Of a stretch of DNA of 64,000 bases, positions 54,111-63,557 are shown piece by piece. Source of the stretch: Pollutimonas sp035515055 (GTDB taxonomy: Bacteria > Pseudomonadota > Gammaproteobacteria > Burkholderiales > Burkholderiaceae_B); the NCBI GenBank assembly GCA_035515055.1, contig DATJBV010000009.1, positions 62,001-126,000 on the forward strand, read 5' to 3'. Position 1 is the first letter of the stretch, and each line of letters begins with the position of its first letter. Made by a program: the position numbers and the translations under genes. Under the pieces are notes generated by a model. It ran no database searches and had not been told where the DNA came from. It saw nothing but the letters and a program-made list of their open reading frames with translations.

Positions 54111-55040
54111 ATGGCATTTTTCCTGGAAACCCTGTTTGGCGGTCTGATGACCGGCATGCTGTATTCGCTGGTTGCATTGGGTTTTGTCCTGATCTTTAAA
54201 GCCTCTGGCGTGTTCAACTTTGCACAAGGCGCAATGGTGCTGGTCGCCGCCTTGTCGATGGCCCGATTCTCTGAATGGATCCCCCAGTGGCTAGGCATTG
54301 AAAGCCTGATCCTGGCCAATCTCCTGGCCTTCGTCGTAAGCGGCCTCTTCATGTGGCTGCTCGCCGTCGTCATCGAACGTTGGGTGTTGCGCTACCTGGT
54401 CAACCAGGAAGGCACGACCCTGCTCATGGCCACGATCGGCATCAGCTATTTCCTCGACGGCATGGGGCAAATCATCTTCGGCAGCAGCGTTTACTCCATC
54501 GACGTAGGCATGCCCAAGGACCCTGTGTTCATCCTGGACACCATATTCGAAGGCGGCGTACTCATCAGTCTTGAAGACCTCACCGCAGCGGCGGTGTCGG
54601 CTCTGCTTGTTGCCCTGCTGGCCATTTTCTTCCAGTACACCTCGGTCGGACGCGCGCTGCGCGCCGTCGCCGACGACCACCAGGCGGCGCAATCCATTGG
54701 TATTCCGCTAAATCGCATCTGGGTCGTGGTCTGGACGGTGGCGGGCATCGTTGCCCTGGTAGCCGGCGTTATCTGGGGTTCCAAGTTCGGTGTGCAGTTC
54801 ACATTGTCCACCGCGGCATTGCGCGCTTTGCCGGTCGTTATCCTGGGCGGCCTCACTTCGGTGCCCGGCGCCATTATCGGCGGACTCATCATCGGTGTGG
54901 GCGAAAAAATTTCCGAAGTCTATCTCGGCCCGTTTGTAGGAGGGGGTATCGAAATCTGGTTTGCCTATGTGCTGGCGCTGGTATTTCTGCTGTTCCGTCC
55001 TCAGGGTTTGTTTGGCGAAAAAATTATCGACCGTGTTTGA
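54111..55040 (+). CDS. Branched-chain-type ABC transporter permease (LivH-like)
   Basis: A 309-residue membrane protein with about eight helices, typical of LivH. Characteristic segments are ALGFVLIFKASGVFNFAQGAMV near the N-terminus and VILGGLTSVPGAIIGGLIIGVGE near the C-terminus. AAGGAAG precedes the ATG. It forms the translocation pore with LivM. Confidence 0.92.
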   Translation: MAFFLETLFGGLMTGMLYSLVALGFVLIFKASGVFNFAQGAMVLVAALSMARFSEWIPQWLGIESLILANLLAFVVSGLFMWLLAVVIERWVLRYLVNQEGTTLLMATIGISYFLDGMGQIIFGSSVYSIDVGMPKDPVFILDTIFEGGVLISLEDLTAAAVSALLVALLAIFFQYTSVGRALRAVADDHQAAQSIGIPLNRIWVVVWTVAGIVALVAGVIWGSKFGVQFTLSTAALRALPVVILGGLTSVPGAIIGGLIIGVGEKISEVYLGPFVGGGIEIWFAYVLALVFLLFRPQGLFGEKIIDRV

Positions 55041-55070
55041 TGATTTAACTGAAAGAATCGGGTATCTACT

Positions 55071-56135
55071 ATGTTTTATCGTGAAAACGGCCAGTTCAAA
55101 AGCACCTATCGGGCAGACCAGCAAATCTTCCCGATACGGCAGGATCGCGTCTTTATTATTGGCGTGCTGGCAATCGCCTTCCTGCTCGTGCCGCTGCTTG
55201 CATCGAACTATTTCCTGCAAGCCATTCTTATCCCCTTCCTCATCCTGTCGCTTGCCGCGATCGGCCTGAACATCCTGGTAGGCTATTGCGGCCAGATCTC
55301 CATCGGTTCCGGAGCGTTCATGGCGGTTGGAGCCTATGCCGCCTGGAACTTCGGCGTACGCATGCCGGCCACGCCGTTGATCATCCAGATCTTGCTCGGT
55401 GGCGTCTTCGCAACCTTGGTCGGGGTGGTGTTCGGCGTCCCCAGCTTGCGAATCCGGGGACTTTACCTGGCGGTTACAACGCTGGCGGCGCAGTTCTTTG
55501 TCGACTGGGCTTTCCTGCGGATTCCCTACTTCACGAACAACTCGTCATCGGGCAACGTTTCCGTTCCGCCTCTGGAAGTGATGGGCATGCCGGTACAGAC
55601 CCCCGTGCAGCGCTATATTTTCGTCCTGTGCTTTGTCGTCGTGTTCGCGGTGCTGGCCAAGAACCTCGTGCGTGGCGCCATTGGCCGGCAGTGGATGGCG
55701 ATCCGCGACATGGACGTGGCCGCTTCGGTGATCGGGATACGGCCTGTCTACGCCAAGCTCACCGCCTTTGCCGTCAGTTCCTTCGTCGTCGGCGTTGCCG
55801 GCGCGCTGTGGGCCTACATCCACCTTGGCTCATGGGAACCGCTGGCCTTCGACCTTAACCGGTCGCTGCAACTGCTGTTCATCGTCATTATCGGTGGCCT
55901 GGGATCCATTGTCGGCAGTTTCTTCGGGGCCGCGTTCATGGTGCTGGTGCCGGTGTTGCTGACCAACGTCCCGCATATGCTCGGCATACCGCTTGCCGTC
56001 GATACCGCCTCGCATATCGAACACATGGTTTTTGGCGCGCTTATTGTCTTTTTCCTTATCGTCGAACCTCATGGGCTTGCCCGCTTGTGGAGCATAGGCA
56101 AAGAAAAGCTGCGCATCTGGCCGTTCCCTCATTAA
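55071..56135 (+). CDS. Branched-chain-type ABC transporter permease (LivM-like)
   Basis: A 354-residue permease with an N-terminal soluble stretch of about 25 residues and eight or more helices. LivM marks are GLNILVGYCGQISIGSGAFMAVGAY and VIIGGLGSIVGSFFGAAFMV. It starts 30 bases after livH. The following 89 bases contain no gene but a good AGGAGG site for the binding protein. Confidence 0.92.
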   Translation: MFYRENGQFKSTYRADQQIFPIRQDRVFIIGVLAIAFLLVPLLASNYFLQAILIPFLILSLAAIGLNILVGYCGQISIGSGAFMAVGAYAAWNFGVRMPATPLIIQILLGGVFATLVGVVFGVPSLRIRGLYLAVTTLAAQFFVDWAFLRIPYFTNNSSSGNVSVPPLEVMGMPVQTPVQRYIFVLCFVVVFAVLAKNLVRGAIGRQWMAIRDMDVAASVIGIRPVYAKLTAFAVSSFVVGVAGALWAYIHLGSWEPLAFDLNRSLQLLFIVIIGGLGSIVGSFFGAAFMVLVPVLLTNVPHMLGIPLAVDTASHIEHMVFGALIVFFLIVEPHGLARLWSIGKEKLRIWPFPH

Positions 56136-56224
56136 AGCAGCATTACGCAGTAACCCAGCATGGCCTATTTTGGTCACGCTGTATCACAAACGGTGCATAG
56201 AGACACCATCAGGAGGACTTGGAG

Positions 56225-57550
56225 ATGAAACGTTCGTTTAAATTGGCTGCGGCCATGGTTGCTGTGGCAGGCACATTGGCAACAATGTCGATGCCCGTGG
56301 CAGCGGCTGAAGAGCAGTTCGTACCGCTACTAGCCTATCGCACCGGCTCATTTGCGCCGTTGGGCATCCCTTGGGCCGACGGCAAAATGGATTACCTCAA
56401 GCTCGTCAATGCGCGCGATGGCGGTATCAATGGCGTCAAGATCGTATTCGAAGAATGCGAAACGGCATATGCCACGGATCGCGGCGTCGAATGCTACGAG
56501 CGCCTGAAAGACAAGAGCGGCGGCGCGTCCGGTTTCGATACCCAATCCACGGGCATCACCTTCGCCCTGACCGACAAGGCTATCGTCGATGGCGTCTCCA
56601 TCGAAACCATGGGCTACGGCTTGTCCCAGTCGGCCGACGGTTCGGTCTTCAAATGGAACTTCCCGTTGCTGGGCACCTACTGGACAGCGGCCGACGCCAT
56701 GATCCAGGACATCGCCAAGAAAGTGGGCGGGGAAGACAAGCTCAAGGGCCAAAAGATCGCACTGGTCTATCACGACTCGCCTTACGGTAAAGAGCCTATC
56801 GCCCTGTTGCAGGAACGTGCCAAGGCCAACGGCTTCGAACTTCAGCTGTATCCCGTCACCGCACCTGGCGTCCAGCAAAAATCCACCTGGCTGCAAATCC
56901 GCCAGAACAAGCCCGACTACCTGTTGCTCTGGAGCGCCGGCATCATGACGCCGACAGCCATTCGTGAAGCCCAGGCCGTCGGCTACCCGCGCGACAAAAT
57001 GTATGGCATCTGGTGGGCCGCTTCGGAAAACGACGTGCAGGATCTTGGGCCGGTTGCCAAGGGCTATAACGGTATCACCGTGCACAATAGCGCCGACCAT
57101 GGCCGCGTCCACGAGGACCTGAAAAAGTTCGTCTACGAAAAGGGCCAGGGCTCCGACGCCAATGGCAAGTATGTCGGCACGATCGCCCACACACGCGGCA
57201 TGATGATTTCCATGCTGCAGGTCGAAGCAATTCGCGCCGCCCAGGAAAAATACGGCAAGGGCAAGCACATGACGCGCGAACAAGTGCGTTGGGGCTTTGA
57301 AAACCTGAACCTGACGCAAGAAAGGCTGGAAGAACTCGGCTTCGCCAAACTGATGCGCCCCGTCAAGACCTCATGCAGCAACCACATGGGCGACGACTGG
57401 GCACGCATCATCCAGTGGGACGGCGCCAAGTTCAATATCGTTTCCGACTGGTACCAGGCCGACAAGAAGTTCGTTGGCCCGCTGGTCAAGGAAATGGCAG
57501 CCAAGTACGCGGCCGAAAAGAAGATCGCCCCTCGCACCTGCGAAGGCTAA
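56225..57550 (+). CDS. ABC transporter substrate-binding protein (Leu/Ile/Val-type)
   Basis: A 441-residue periplasmic binding protein, a little longer than LivK. The signal peptide has a basic start (MKRSFK), a hydrophobic core and likely cleavage after PVAA before EEQF. The fold is type I (KLVNARDGGINGVKIVFEECE). The ligand cannot be read off, but the two flanking ligase genes suggest a carboxylic acid. The ATG at 56225 lies 8 bases after AGGAGG. A strong hairpin follows the stop. Confidence 0.9.
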   Translation: MKRSFKLAAAMVAVAGTLATMSMPVAAAEEQFVPLLAYRTGSFAPLGIPWADGKMDYLKLVNARDGGINGVKIVFEECETAYATDRGVECYERLKDKSGGASGFDTQSTGITFALTDKAIVDGVSIETMGYGLSQSADGSVFKWNFPLLGTYWTAADAMIQDIAKKVGGEDKLKGQKIALVYHDSPYGKEPIALLQERAKANGFELQLYPVTAPGVQQKSTWLQIRQNKPDYLLLWSAGIMTPTAIREAQAVGYPRDKMYGIWWAASENDVQDLGPVAKGYNGITVHNSADHGRVHEDLKKFVYEKGQGSDANGKYVGTIAHTRGMMISMLQVEAIRAAQEKYGKGKHMTREQVRWGFENLNLTQERLEELGFAKLMRPVKTSCSNHMGDDWARIIQWDGAKFNIVSDWYQADKKFVGPLVKEMAAKYAAEKKIAPRTCEG

Positions 57551-57574
57551 TAGCTAGATAAGAGTGTAAAAGTC

Positions 57575-57605
57575 CCCGGCCGCCGCCCATACGGCGGCGG
57601 CCGGG
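57575..57605 (+). terminator. Strong hairpin after the binding-protein gene
   Basis: CCCGGCCGCCGCC and GGCGGCGGCCGGG form a perfect 13-bp GC-only stem around the loop CATAC. No T run follows, and the next gene of the operon starts 22 bases later. It probably stabilises the 3' end of the binding-protein message or causes partial termination, keeping the binding protein in excess over LivF. Confidence 0.65.
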
Positions 57606-57626
57606 ACCAGACCGACTGCAGGGAAT

Positions 57627-58463
57627 ATGTTTATGAACGCAATTGTTGACGCCCCGGCCCCGAATATCCTGCTGAATGTGAACGGGATCGAGGTTATTTA
57701 CAACCACGTTATCCTGGTCCTGAAAGGGGTATCGCTGTGCGTGCCGGAAGGTAAGATCGTGGCCCTGCTTGGCGCTAATGGCGCAGGCAAAACAACGACC
57801 CTGCGTGCCGTCTCCAACTTGCTGAAGGCCGAGCGTGGCGATGTCACGAAGGGCAGTATCGATTATCGCGGCGAGCGCATCGAACGCATGACGCCTGCCG
57901 ATCTCGTCAAGCGCGGAGTCATACAGGTCATGGAAGGGCGCCATTGCTTTGCGCACCTTACCATTGAAGAAAACCTGCTTACCGGCGCCTACACGCGCAA
58001 TATCAGCCGCGGCGAGCTTAGCGCGTCGCTGGAAAAGGTGTACCAGTTTTTCCCACGGCTCAAGCAGCGCCGTAGCAGCCAGGCGGGGTATACCTCCGGC
58101 GGCGAACAGCAAATGACGGCGATCGGGCGCGCCCTGATGGCCAACCCCAACATGATTCTGCTGGACGAGCCCTCCATGGGGCTAGCGCCGCAAATTGTCG
58201 AGGAAATCTTCGAAATCGTCCGCAACCTGAACCAGAGCGAGCGCGTGAGCTTCCTGCTTGCGGAACAAAACACCAATATCGCGTTGCGGTACGCCGACTA
58301 TGGCTACATCCTTGAAAACGGCCGCGTGATGATGGATGGCGAAGCCAAGGCGCTGGCCGAAAACGAGGACGTCAAGGAATTCTACCTGGGCGTATCAAGC
58401 GGCGAACGCAAGAGCTTCCGGGACAATAAATTCTACCGACGCCGCAAACGCTGGCTCGCGTAA
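57627..58463 (+). CDS. Branched-chain-type ABC transporter ATP-binding protein (LivF-like)
   Basis: A 278-residue ABC ATPase. Walker A is GANGAGKTT, the signature motif YTSGGEQQM, and Walker B MILLDEPSMGL, with AEQNTNIAL after it. It is longer than E. coli LivF by about 40 residues, mostly a basic C-terminal tail (RKSFRDNKFYRRRKRW). It starts after the hairpin and is followed 10 bases later by the PaaK-like gene. Confidence 0.92.
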   Translation: MFMNAIVDAPAPNILLNVNGIEVIYNHVILVLKGVSLCVPEGKIVALLGANGAGKTTTLRAVSNLLKAERGDVTKGSIDYRGERIERMTPADLVKRGVIQVMEGRHCFAHLTIEENLLTGAYTRNISRGELSASLEKVYQFFPRLKQRRSSQAGYTSGGEQQMTAIGRALMANPNMILLDEPSMGLAPQIVEEIFEIVRNLNQSERVSFLLAEQNTNIALRYADYGYILENGRVMMDGEAKALAENEDVKEFYLGVSSGERKSFRDNKFYRRRKRWLA

Positions 58464-58473
58464 AGGCAACAGC

Positions 58474-59748
58474 ATGACCACATACTTCGACGAACGTGAA
58501 CGGGCGTCCGCCGCTCAGCGCGAACAGGCCCTGATGGCTGGACTGCCGGCCGTTCTAAAAAGCGCACGCGAGCGCGCGCCCGCCATTGCGCGCCAGCTCG
58601 AAGGCGTGGATCTCGACGCCATGCGGCAACGTAGCAGCCTGGCGGCCATTCCGGTCATACGGAAGAGCCAGCTGCTGCAGGCCCAACTGGCCATGAGGCA
58701 GGGGCACGACGGTGAAGACTTACCCGCCGTCAGTCGCATCTTTGGCGGCTTCTCGGCTATCGGCTGGGGCGAAGCCGCGCGCGTATTCGCGTCTCCCGGC
58801 CCCATGTACGAGCCAGAGAGCAAACGCCCCGACTACTGGGGCTTCGCCAGGGCCTTGTACGCCGCCGGTTTCCGCCGGGGGGAATTGGTCTATAACTGTT
58901 TCTCGTATCACTTCACGCCCGCCGGCTCCATGATGGAAACCGCCGCGCATGCGTTGGGCTGCACCGTTTTTCCAGGCGGCGTGGGCCAAACGGAACAGCA
59001 GGTACAGACCATGGCCGATCTGGCGCCGGCCAATTACACCGGCACGCCCAGCTTCCTAAAGATCATCCTCGAAAAGGCTGATGAAATGGGCGTGAAGCTT
59101 CCGTCGCTCAAGCGCGCCCTGTTTTCCGGCGAAGCGTTTCCGCCGTCCCTTTGCAGCTGGTTCGCCCAACGCGGGATCAACGGCTTCCAGGCGTACGGCA
59201 GCGCCGACCTGGGTATGATCGCCTACGAAACATCCGCTCGCGACGGACTCGTGCTTAATGAAAACCTCATCCTGGAAATCGTCCGCCCGGGAACCGGCGA
59301 TCCCGTCGCCGAAGGCGAAGTGGGCGAGGTCGTCGTAACGACGCTGAATCCCGATTATCCGCTGGTACGTTTCGGAACGGGCGACTTGTCGGCGATCCTG
59401 CCGGGTGCGTCGCCTTGCGGCCGTACGAATATGCGTATCAAGGGCTGGTTGGGCAGGGCCGATCAAACGACCAAGGTGCGCGGGATGTTCGTACACCCGG
59501 GGCAAATCGCCCAGGTCGTCAAGCGGCATCCGGAAATCGGCAAGGCAAGGCTGGTTGTGAGCGGCGCGGTGGGCAGCGACGTGATGGTCTTGCAAGTGGA
59601 AATATCACCAACCACGCCAGGGCTGCTGCAAGCGGTGGCCGATTCCATCCGTGAAGTGACCAAGCTGCGGGCGGTGGTCGAGCCCGTGGAGCCAGGCAGC
59701 CTGCCCAACGATGGCAAGGTCATCGACGATATCCGGAGCTACGAATAA
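58474..59748 (+). CDS. Phenylacetate-CoA ligase-like protein (PaaK family)
   Basis: A 424-residue member of the PaaK branch of adenylate-forming enzymes. C-terminal family marks are present (LVRFGTGDLSAI, GRADQTTKVRGMFVHPGQI). The usual glycine-rich P-loop (SSGTTG-like) is not visible where expected; the region reads RVFASPGPMYEPE. It may bind or activate an aromatic or other acid with altered catalysis, or have lost ligase activity. Proteins of this kind commonly close liv clusters in betaproteobacteria. A poor ribosome site (AAAGGCAACAGC) precedes the ATG. Confidence 0.8.
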   Translation: MTTYFDERERASAAQREQALMAGLPAVLKSARERAPAIARQLEGVDLDAMRQRSSLAAIPVIRKSQLLQAQLAMRQGHDGEDLPAVSRIFGGFSAIGWGEAARVFASPGPMYEPESKRPDYWGFARALYAAGFRRGELVYNCFSYHFTPAGSMMETAAHALGCTVFPGGVGQTEQQVQTMADLAPANYTGTPSFLKIILEKADEMGVKLPSLKRALFSGEAFPPSLCSWFAQRGINGFQAYGSADLGMIAYETSARDGLVLNENLILEIVRPGTGDPVAEGEVGEVVVTTLNPDYPLVRFGTGDLSAILPGASPCGRTNMRIKGWLGRADQTTKVRGMFVHPGQIAQVVKRHPEIGKARLVVSGAVGSDVMVLQVEISPTTPGLLQAVADSIREVTKLRAVVEPVEPGSLPNDGKVIDDIRSYE

Positions 59749-59826
59749 GCTAATCTGTTTTTTGCGCATGCCTTCGCAGTAACATGCGACTAGGTGGTTA
59801 TATCTTCTACTCGTAAAGGGATTATC

Positions 59827-60843
59827 ATGCGCAAAATCAACTACGTCATTGGGGCGGTGGCCATGCTGGCCGGTACGCAAGCCGTGCAGGCAGGCACGCT
59901 CGAAATCGTCAAGGAGCGCGGTTTCGTGCAGTGCGGCGTCACCACGGGTTTTGCCGGTTTCTCGGCCCCCGACGCCAAAGGCGTATGGCAGGGACTCGAT
60001 ATCGACCTGTGCCGGGCGGTGGCTGCTGCCACGCTGGGCGACGCATCCAAGTACAAAGCCGTTCCCCTGAATTCCCAGCAACGCTTCACTGCCTTGCAAT
60101 CCGGCGAAATCGACTTGCTCGCCCGCAATACCACGGTGACGCAGCAGCGCGATACCGCCCTGGGCGCTGTCCATGCGGGCATCAATTTCTACGACGGCCA
60201 GGGCTTTCTCGTGCAAAAGTCGCTAGGCGTCAAGAGCGCCAAAGAACTCGATGGCGCAACGGTATGCATGCAAACCGGCACATCGAACGAAAACTCGATG
60301 GCGGACTGGGCGCGCGCGAATAGCGTGAAGTACAAGCCGGTGGTTATCGAGCAGTTCAACGAGGTGGTCAACGCCTTCGCCGCCGGACGCTGCGACGTAT
60401 TCACCACCGATGCCTCGGGACTCGCTTCCATTCGGATATCGAAGCTCGAGAAGCCCGACGACTATGTCGTCTTGCCCGAGATCATCTCCAAAGAGCCGCT
60501 AGGGCCTTTCGTGCGCCAGGGCGACGACGCTTGGCTCAACGTAGTGAAGTGGTCGTTGCAGGCCATGGTGGGCGCCGAGGAACTTGGCGTGTCGTCGCGC
60601 AATGTCGACGAGCAGCTCAAGAGCGCCAATCCCAATATCTCGCGCCTCCTTGGCGTTACGCCGGGTGCCGGCAAGAACATGGGCGTCGACGAAAAGTGGG
60701 CCTACAACATCATCAAGCAAGTCGGCAATTACGGCGAAAGCTTCGAGCGTAACGTTGGTCAGGAAAGCCCGCTGAAGATCCAGCGCGGCTTGAATGCACT
60801 ATGGACGGACGGCGGGCTGATGTACGCCTTGCCCATCCGCTGA
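59827..60843 (+). CDS. Polar amino-acid ABC transporter substrate-binding protein (AapJ/BztA-like)
   Basis: A 338-residue family 3 binding protein. The signal peptide (MRKINYVIGAVAMLAGTQAVQA) is cleaved probably before GTLEIV. Domain marks include FVQCGVTTGFAGFSAPD, GVWQGLDIDLCRAVAAA and GEIDLLARNTTVTQQRD, as in general L-amino acid binders. No matching permease or ATPase genes are in the window, so it is an orphan or uses a distant transporter. It sits 78 bases after the liv cluster. Confidence 0.9.
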   Translation: MRKINYVIGAVAMLAGTQAVQAGTLEIVKERGFVQCGVTTGFAGFSAPDAKGVWQGLDIDLCRAVAAATLGDASKYKAVPLNSQQRFTALQSGEIDLLARNTTVTQQRDTALGAVHAGINFYDGQGFLVQKSLGVKSAKELDGATVCMQTGTSNENSMADWARANSVKYKPVVIEQFNEVVNAFAAGRCDVFTTDASGLASIRISKLEKPDDYVVLPEIISKEPLGPFVRQGDDAWLNVVKWSLQAMVGAEELGVSSRNVDEQLKSANPNISRLLGVTPGAGKNMGVDEKWAYNIIKQVGNYGESFERNVGQESPLKIQRGLNALWTDGGLMYALPIR

Positions 60844-60853
60844 TCCGCATCGT

Positions 60854-61333
60854 TTATTTTCGGCGCCGGTACACGAGCGAAATTCGCGCAAATGCAATCT
60901 GCAGTTCGCGTGTGCCGGCCTGAAATACCACCGGACGTCCTTTGGTGGTGAAGCAGATTAGGCGTTTCGACGCCAGCAGCGGAATGAACTTGGCAAACTG
61001 GATGTCGTCCCATTCAACCTCGCGGCGGCTGATCCACGACTGCTCGATGCCGCGGTGGGTGATCCGCGTCTCGGAAACGAGCATGTAGCGGGCCAGTACC
61101 AGCAGCGCGCCGTAGCACAAAAGAATGCTTCCAGCGACCATCGGCGCAATATTGCGACCGGCCGGCCCAGAGGCGGTGTAGATCAAGAGCACGCCGATCA
61201 AGCCCAGGATCAGCCAGGCCAGTATCTTGATCCACCTGGGCCAAGCCACGCCGGACAAGGGCAATGGACCCAGTTCTTCGAGTAGTTTCGAGCGGTCCTG
61301 TTCGCTCGGCGAGTGCCGGGTGGATAAAGCCAC
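60854..61333 (-). CDS. Small membrane protein with PH-like domain, unknown function
   Basis: A 159-residue protein with two adjacent membrane helices at about 40-85 (WIKILAWLILGLIGVLLIY and MVAGSILLCYGALLVLA) and a beta-rich C-terminal part (SETRITHRGIEQSW, VEWDDIQFAKFIPLL) that resembles bacterial PH-like domains. I do not recognise a specific family. The GTG at 61333 is chosen because it overlaps the stop of the HMG-CoA lyase gene (TAGTG), suggesting translational coupling. The longer frame upstream is antisense noise within that gene. Confidence 0.7.
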   Translation of the reverse strand: MALSTRHSPSEQDRSKLLEELGPLPLSGVAWPRWIKILAWLILGLIGVLLIYTASGPAGRNIAPMVAGSILLCYGALLVLARYMLVSETRITHRGIEQSWISRREVEWDDIQFAKFIPLLASKRLICFTTKGRPVVFQAGTRELQIAFARISLVYRRRK

Positions 61334-62241
61334 TAGGCAGCCTTGCGCATGGCCAGGGCGGTGCCCGCGCGGCTCGACGATTTGCGTCCGACCTGCGCCG
61401 AAATCCATTGCCCGATGTCGACAACGGCGTCCAGGTCGATGCCGGTGTCGATTTCCAGGCCTTGCAGCATGAACAGGACATCTTCCGTAGCCACATTGCC
61501 CGTGGCGCCCTTGGCGTACGGGCAACCGCCCAGGCCGGCAACCGACGTGTGGAAAATTGAAATTCCGACGTCGAGCGCGGCCAGGATGTTGGCAAGCGAC
61601 TGGCCGTAGGTGTCGTGGAAATGGCCCGAAATGCGGGCGGGGTCGACGACCTGGGTGACGGCGCGCATAACCTGGCCCACGCGGACCGCCGTGCCGACGC
61701 CTATGGTGTCGGCAACGTCAATCTCGTCGCAGCCCAATGCCAGCATGCGCCGCGCGACATCGACGACGGAATCGATGGGCGTTTCACCCTGATACGGGCA
61801 TCCCAGCGCGCAACTGATACTGCCGCGCAGGCGAAGACCGGCGGCCTTGGCGGCTGCCGCCACAGGCTCGAAGCGAGCGATGGACTCGGCGATGGAGCAG
61901 TTGATGTTTCTTTGAGAGAAGGCCTCGCTGGCAGCCCCGAAGATCACGACTTCGTCTGCTCCGGCGGCCAATGCCCCTTCGAAGCCCCTGAGATTAGGCG
62001 TCAGGGCGGAATAAATCGTTCCCGGCTTGCGCTGGATACCGGCCATGACTTCCGCGCCGTCCGCCATTTGCGGCACCCATTTGGCGGACACAAAGGACGC
62101 AGCTTCAATATTGGGAAAGCCGGCTGCCGAAAGGCGGTCGATCAGTTCAATTTTCACGGGCGTGGCAATGAATTCTTTTTCGTTTTGCAGCCCATCGCGA
62201 GGAGAAACCTCGACAATCTTGACTTTATCGGGCAAAGACAT
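61333..62241 (-). CDS. Hydroxymethylglutaryl-CoA lyase
   Basis: A 302-residue DRE-TIM enzyme that splits HMG-CoA into acetoacetate and acetyl-CoA, ending leucine breakdown. The N-terminal metal motif is EVSPRDGLQNE, HFHDTYGQ supplies metal histidines, and GLGGCPYAKGATGNVATED carries the catalytic cysteine of the HMG-CoA lyase signature. AAGGA lies before the ATG. Nothing else for leucine catabolism is adjacent apart from the liv-type transporter 2 kb away. Confidence 0.94.
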   Translation of the reverse strand: MSLPDKVKIVEVSPRDGLQNEKEFIATPVKIELIDRLSAAGFPNIEAASFVSAKWVPQMADGAEVMAGIQRKPGTIYSALTPNLRGFEGALAAGADEVVIFGAASEAFSQRNINCSIAESIARFEPVAAAAKAAGLRLRGSISCALGCPYQGETPIDSVVDVARRMLALGCDEIDVADTIGVGTAVRVGQVMRAVTQVVDPARISGHFHDTYGQSLANILAALDVGISIFHTSVAGLGGCPYAKGATGNVATEDVLFMLQGLEIDTGIDLDAVVDIGQWISAQVGRKSSSRAGTALAMRKAA

Positions 62242-62313
62242 GGCAAAAATTCCTTGGAAGGTTGCAGGCGGTGACGGGCATCAGCACGAAGACGTATCGT
62301 AAATCATATTTAG

Positions 62314-63444
62314 TTACCGGCGCTGGAAACGGCCATCGTCCAGGCGTACGACCAGGTCCTGTAATTCCAGTTCAAGCAGCCGGGCAATTACGCCGCCCGG
62401 ATTTTCGCCAGTACGTTGCCGCAGCGTATCCAGGCTTACCGGATCGTACCCCAGCGCCCGCAGCACCGGGTCCGGGCTGCTTGCGGTAGCGTGCGGCGCC
62501 GCAGCGGCCGGACCCTGGCTGCGGACGGTTGCGGTTGCCACGCTCGACGTGTCGAGCTCTTCCTGAATGTCTTGCGCCGATTCCACCAGTTTAGCGCCTT
62601 GACGGATCAAAGCATGGCATCCGCGCGACAATGGTGAATGAATTGAGCCCGGAATTGCAAATACTTCGCGGCCCATTTCGGTTGCAAGGCGTGCGGTGAT
62701 AAGCGAACCGCTTTGTTTGGCCGCTTCCACCACCAACACGCCCCGGGCGATTCCGGCCACAAGGCGATTTCGTTTAGGGAATTGGTAGGGTATGGCGCGG
62801 GTGCCCAAAGCGAACTCGGAAACCAGGACGCCGTGGGCGGCAATTCGATGAGCCAGGTCGAGATGGCGCGACGGATACACGATGTCGATACCTGTGCCAA
62901 GAATGGCAATGGTGCCCCCGCCGGTCGGGCCGGCGTCGAGCGCGCCTTTGTGCGCCGCCGCGTCTATGCCCAGGGCCAGGCCGCTGGCAATACACCACCC
63001 TTGGCCGGCCAGATGCTTTGCAAAGGCGTGCGCATTGTCCTGGCCGCCCGCGCTGGCGCTGCGCGCGCCCACGATGGATATGACGGGTCTGGACAAGAGC
63101 TCGGGGTTGCCGTTGGCATAAAGCAGCAAGGGAGGATCGTGAATGTCGAGCAGCGAGCGCGGGTACGCCGCGTCGGCCAGTGTAAGCAGGTGATGTCCGG
63201 GCTCGGCGAGCCACGACAGGGTTTTATTGATGGCGTCCTGGATTTGCGGGCTTGGCGCGCCCCGCATCTGCGCGGCGAGTTCGGCAGGCACGAATTTACG
63301 CAGGGCGGCTGGTGAGAGGGCGTAGATGTTTTGCGGCAGGCCCACGGAGCCCAGCAACAGCCGGGCCTGCGCTGGACCTAATCCAGGTTCGAGCGACAAG
63401 CGTATCCAGCAACTGATTTCTTCGGGGGGCGTGCTCGGGTGCAT
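62314..63444 (-). CDS. dprA: DNA processing protein DprA
   Basis: A 376-residue DprA (Smf), which loads RecA on incoming single-stranded DNA during transformation. It has an N-terminal SAM-like region, a Rossmann-like core with ISIVGARSASAGG, ASGLALGIDAAAHKGAL, and GGGTIAILGTGIDIVYP, then FPKRNRLVAGIA and KQSGSLITA. A C-terminal winged helix runs from about residue 315 (SLDTLRQRTGENPGGVIARLLELEL). It is divergent from def across a 113-base gap; the dprA-def pairing is common in proteobacteria. Confidence 0.95.
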   Translation of the reverse strand: MHPSTPPEEISCWIRLSLEPGLGPAQARLLLGSVGLPQNIYALSPAALRKFVPAELAAQMRGAPSPQIQDAINKTLSWLAEPGHHLLTLADAAYPRSLLDIHDPPLLLYANGNPELLSRPVISIVGARSASAGGQDNAHAFAKHLAGQGWCIASGLALGIDAAAHKGALDAGPTGGGTIAILGTGIDIVYPSRHLDLAHRIAAHGVLVSEFALGTRAIPYQFPKRNRLVAGIARGVLVVEAAKQSGSLITARLATEMGREVFAIPGSIHSPLSRGCHALIRQGAKLVESAQDIQEELDTSSVATATVRSQGPAAAAPHATASSPDPVLRALGYDPVSLDTLRQRTGENPGGVIARLLELELQDLVVRLDDGRFQRR

Positions 63445-63557
63445 GCGCTAGTGTGGCATATGGAAAAGATTTTAGGTAGGCGCCAGGCGCTAAAAGTCAT
63501 AGCGGCCACTTTATTTGTTTTATGATAGAGGCTTAGACGATTTACTGGATCAGTTCC

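Noticed and set aside
56136..56224. A possible separate promoter before the liv binding-protein gene
   Set aside because: No convincing -35/-10 pair or -24/-12 pair could be read; only the AGGAGG site is clear.
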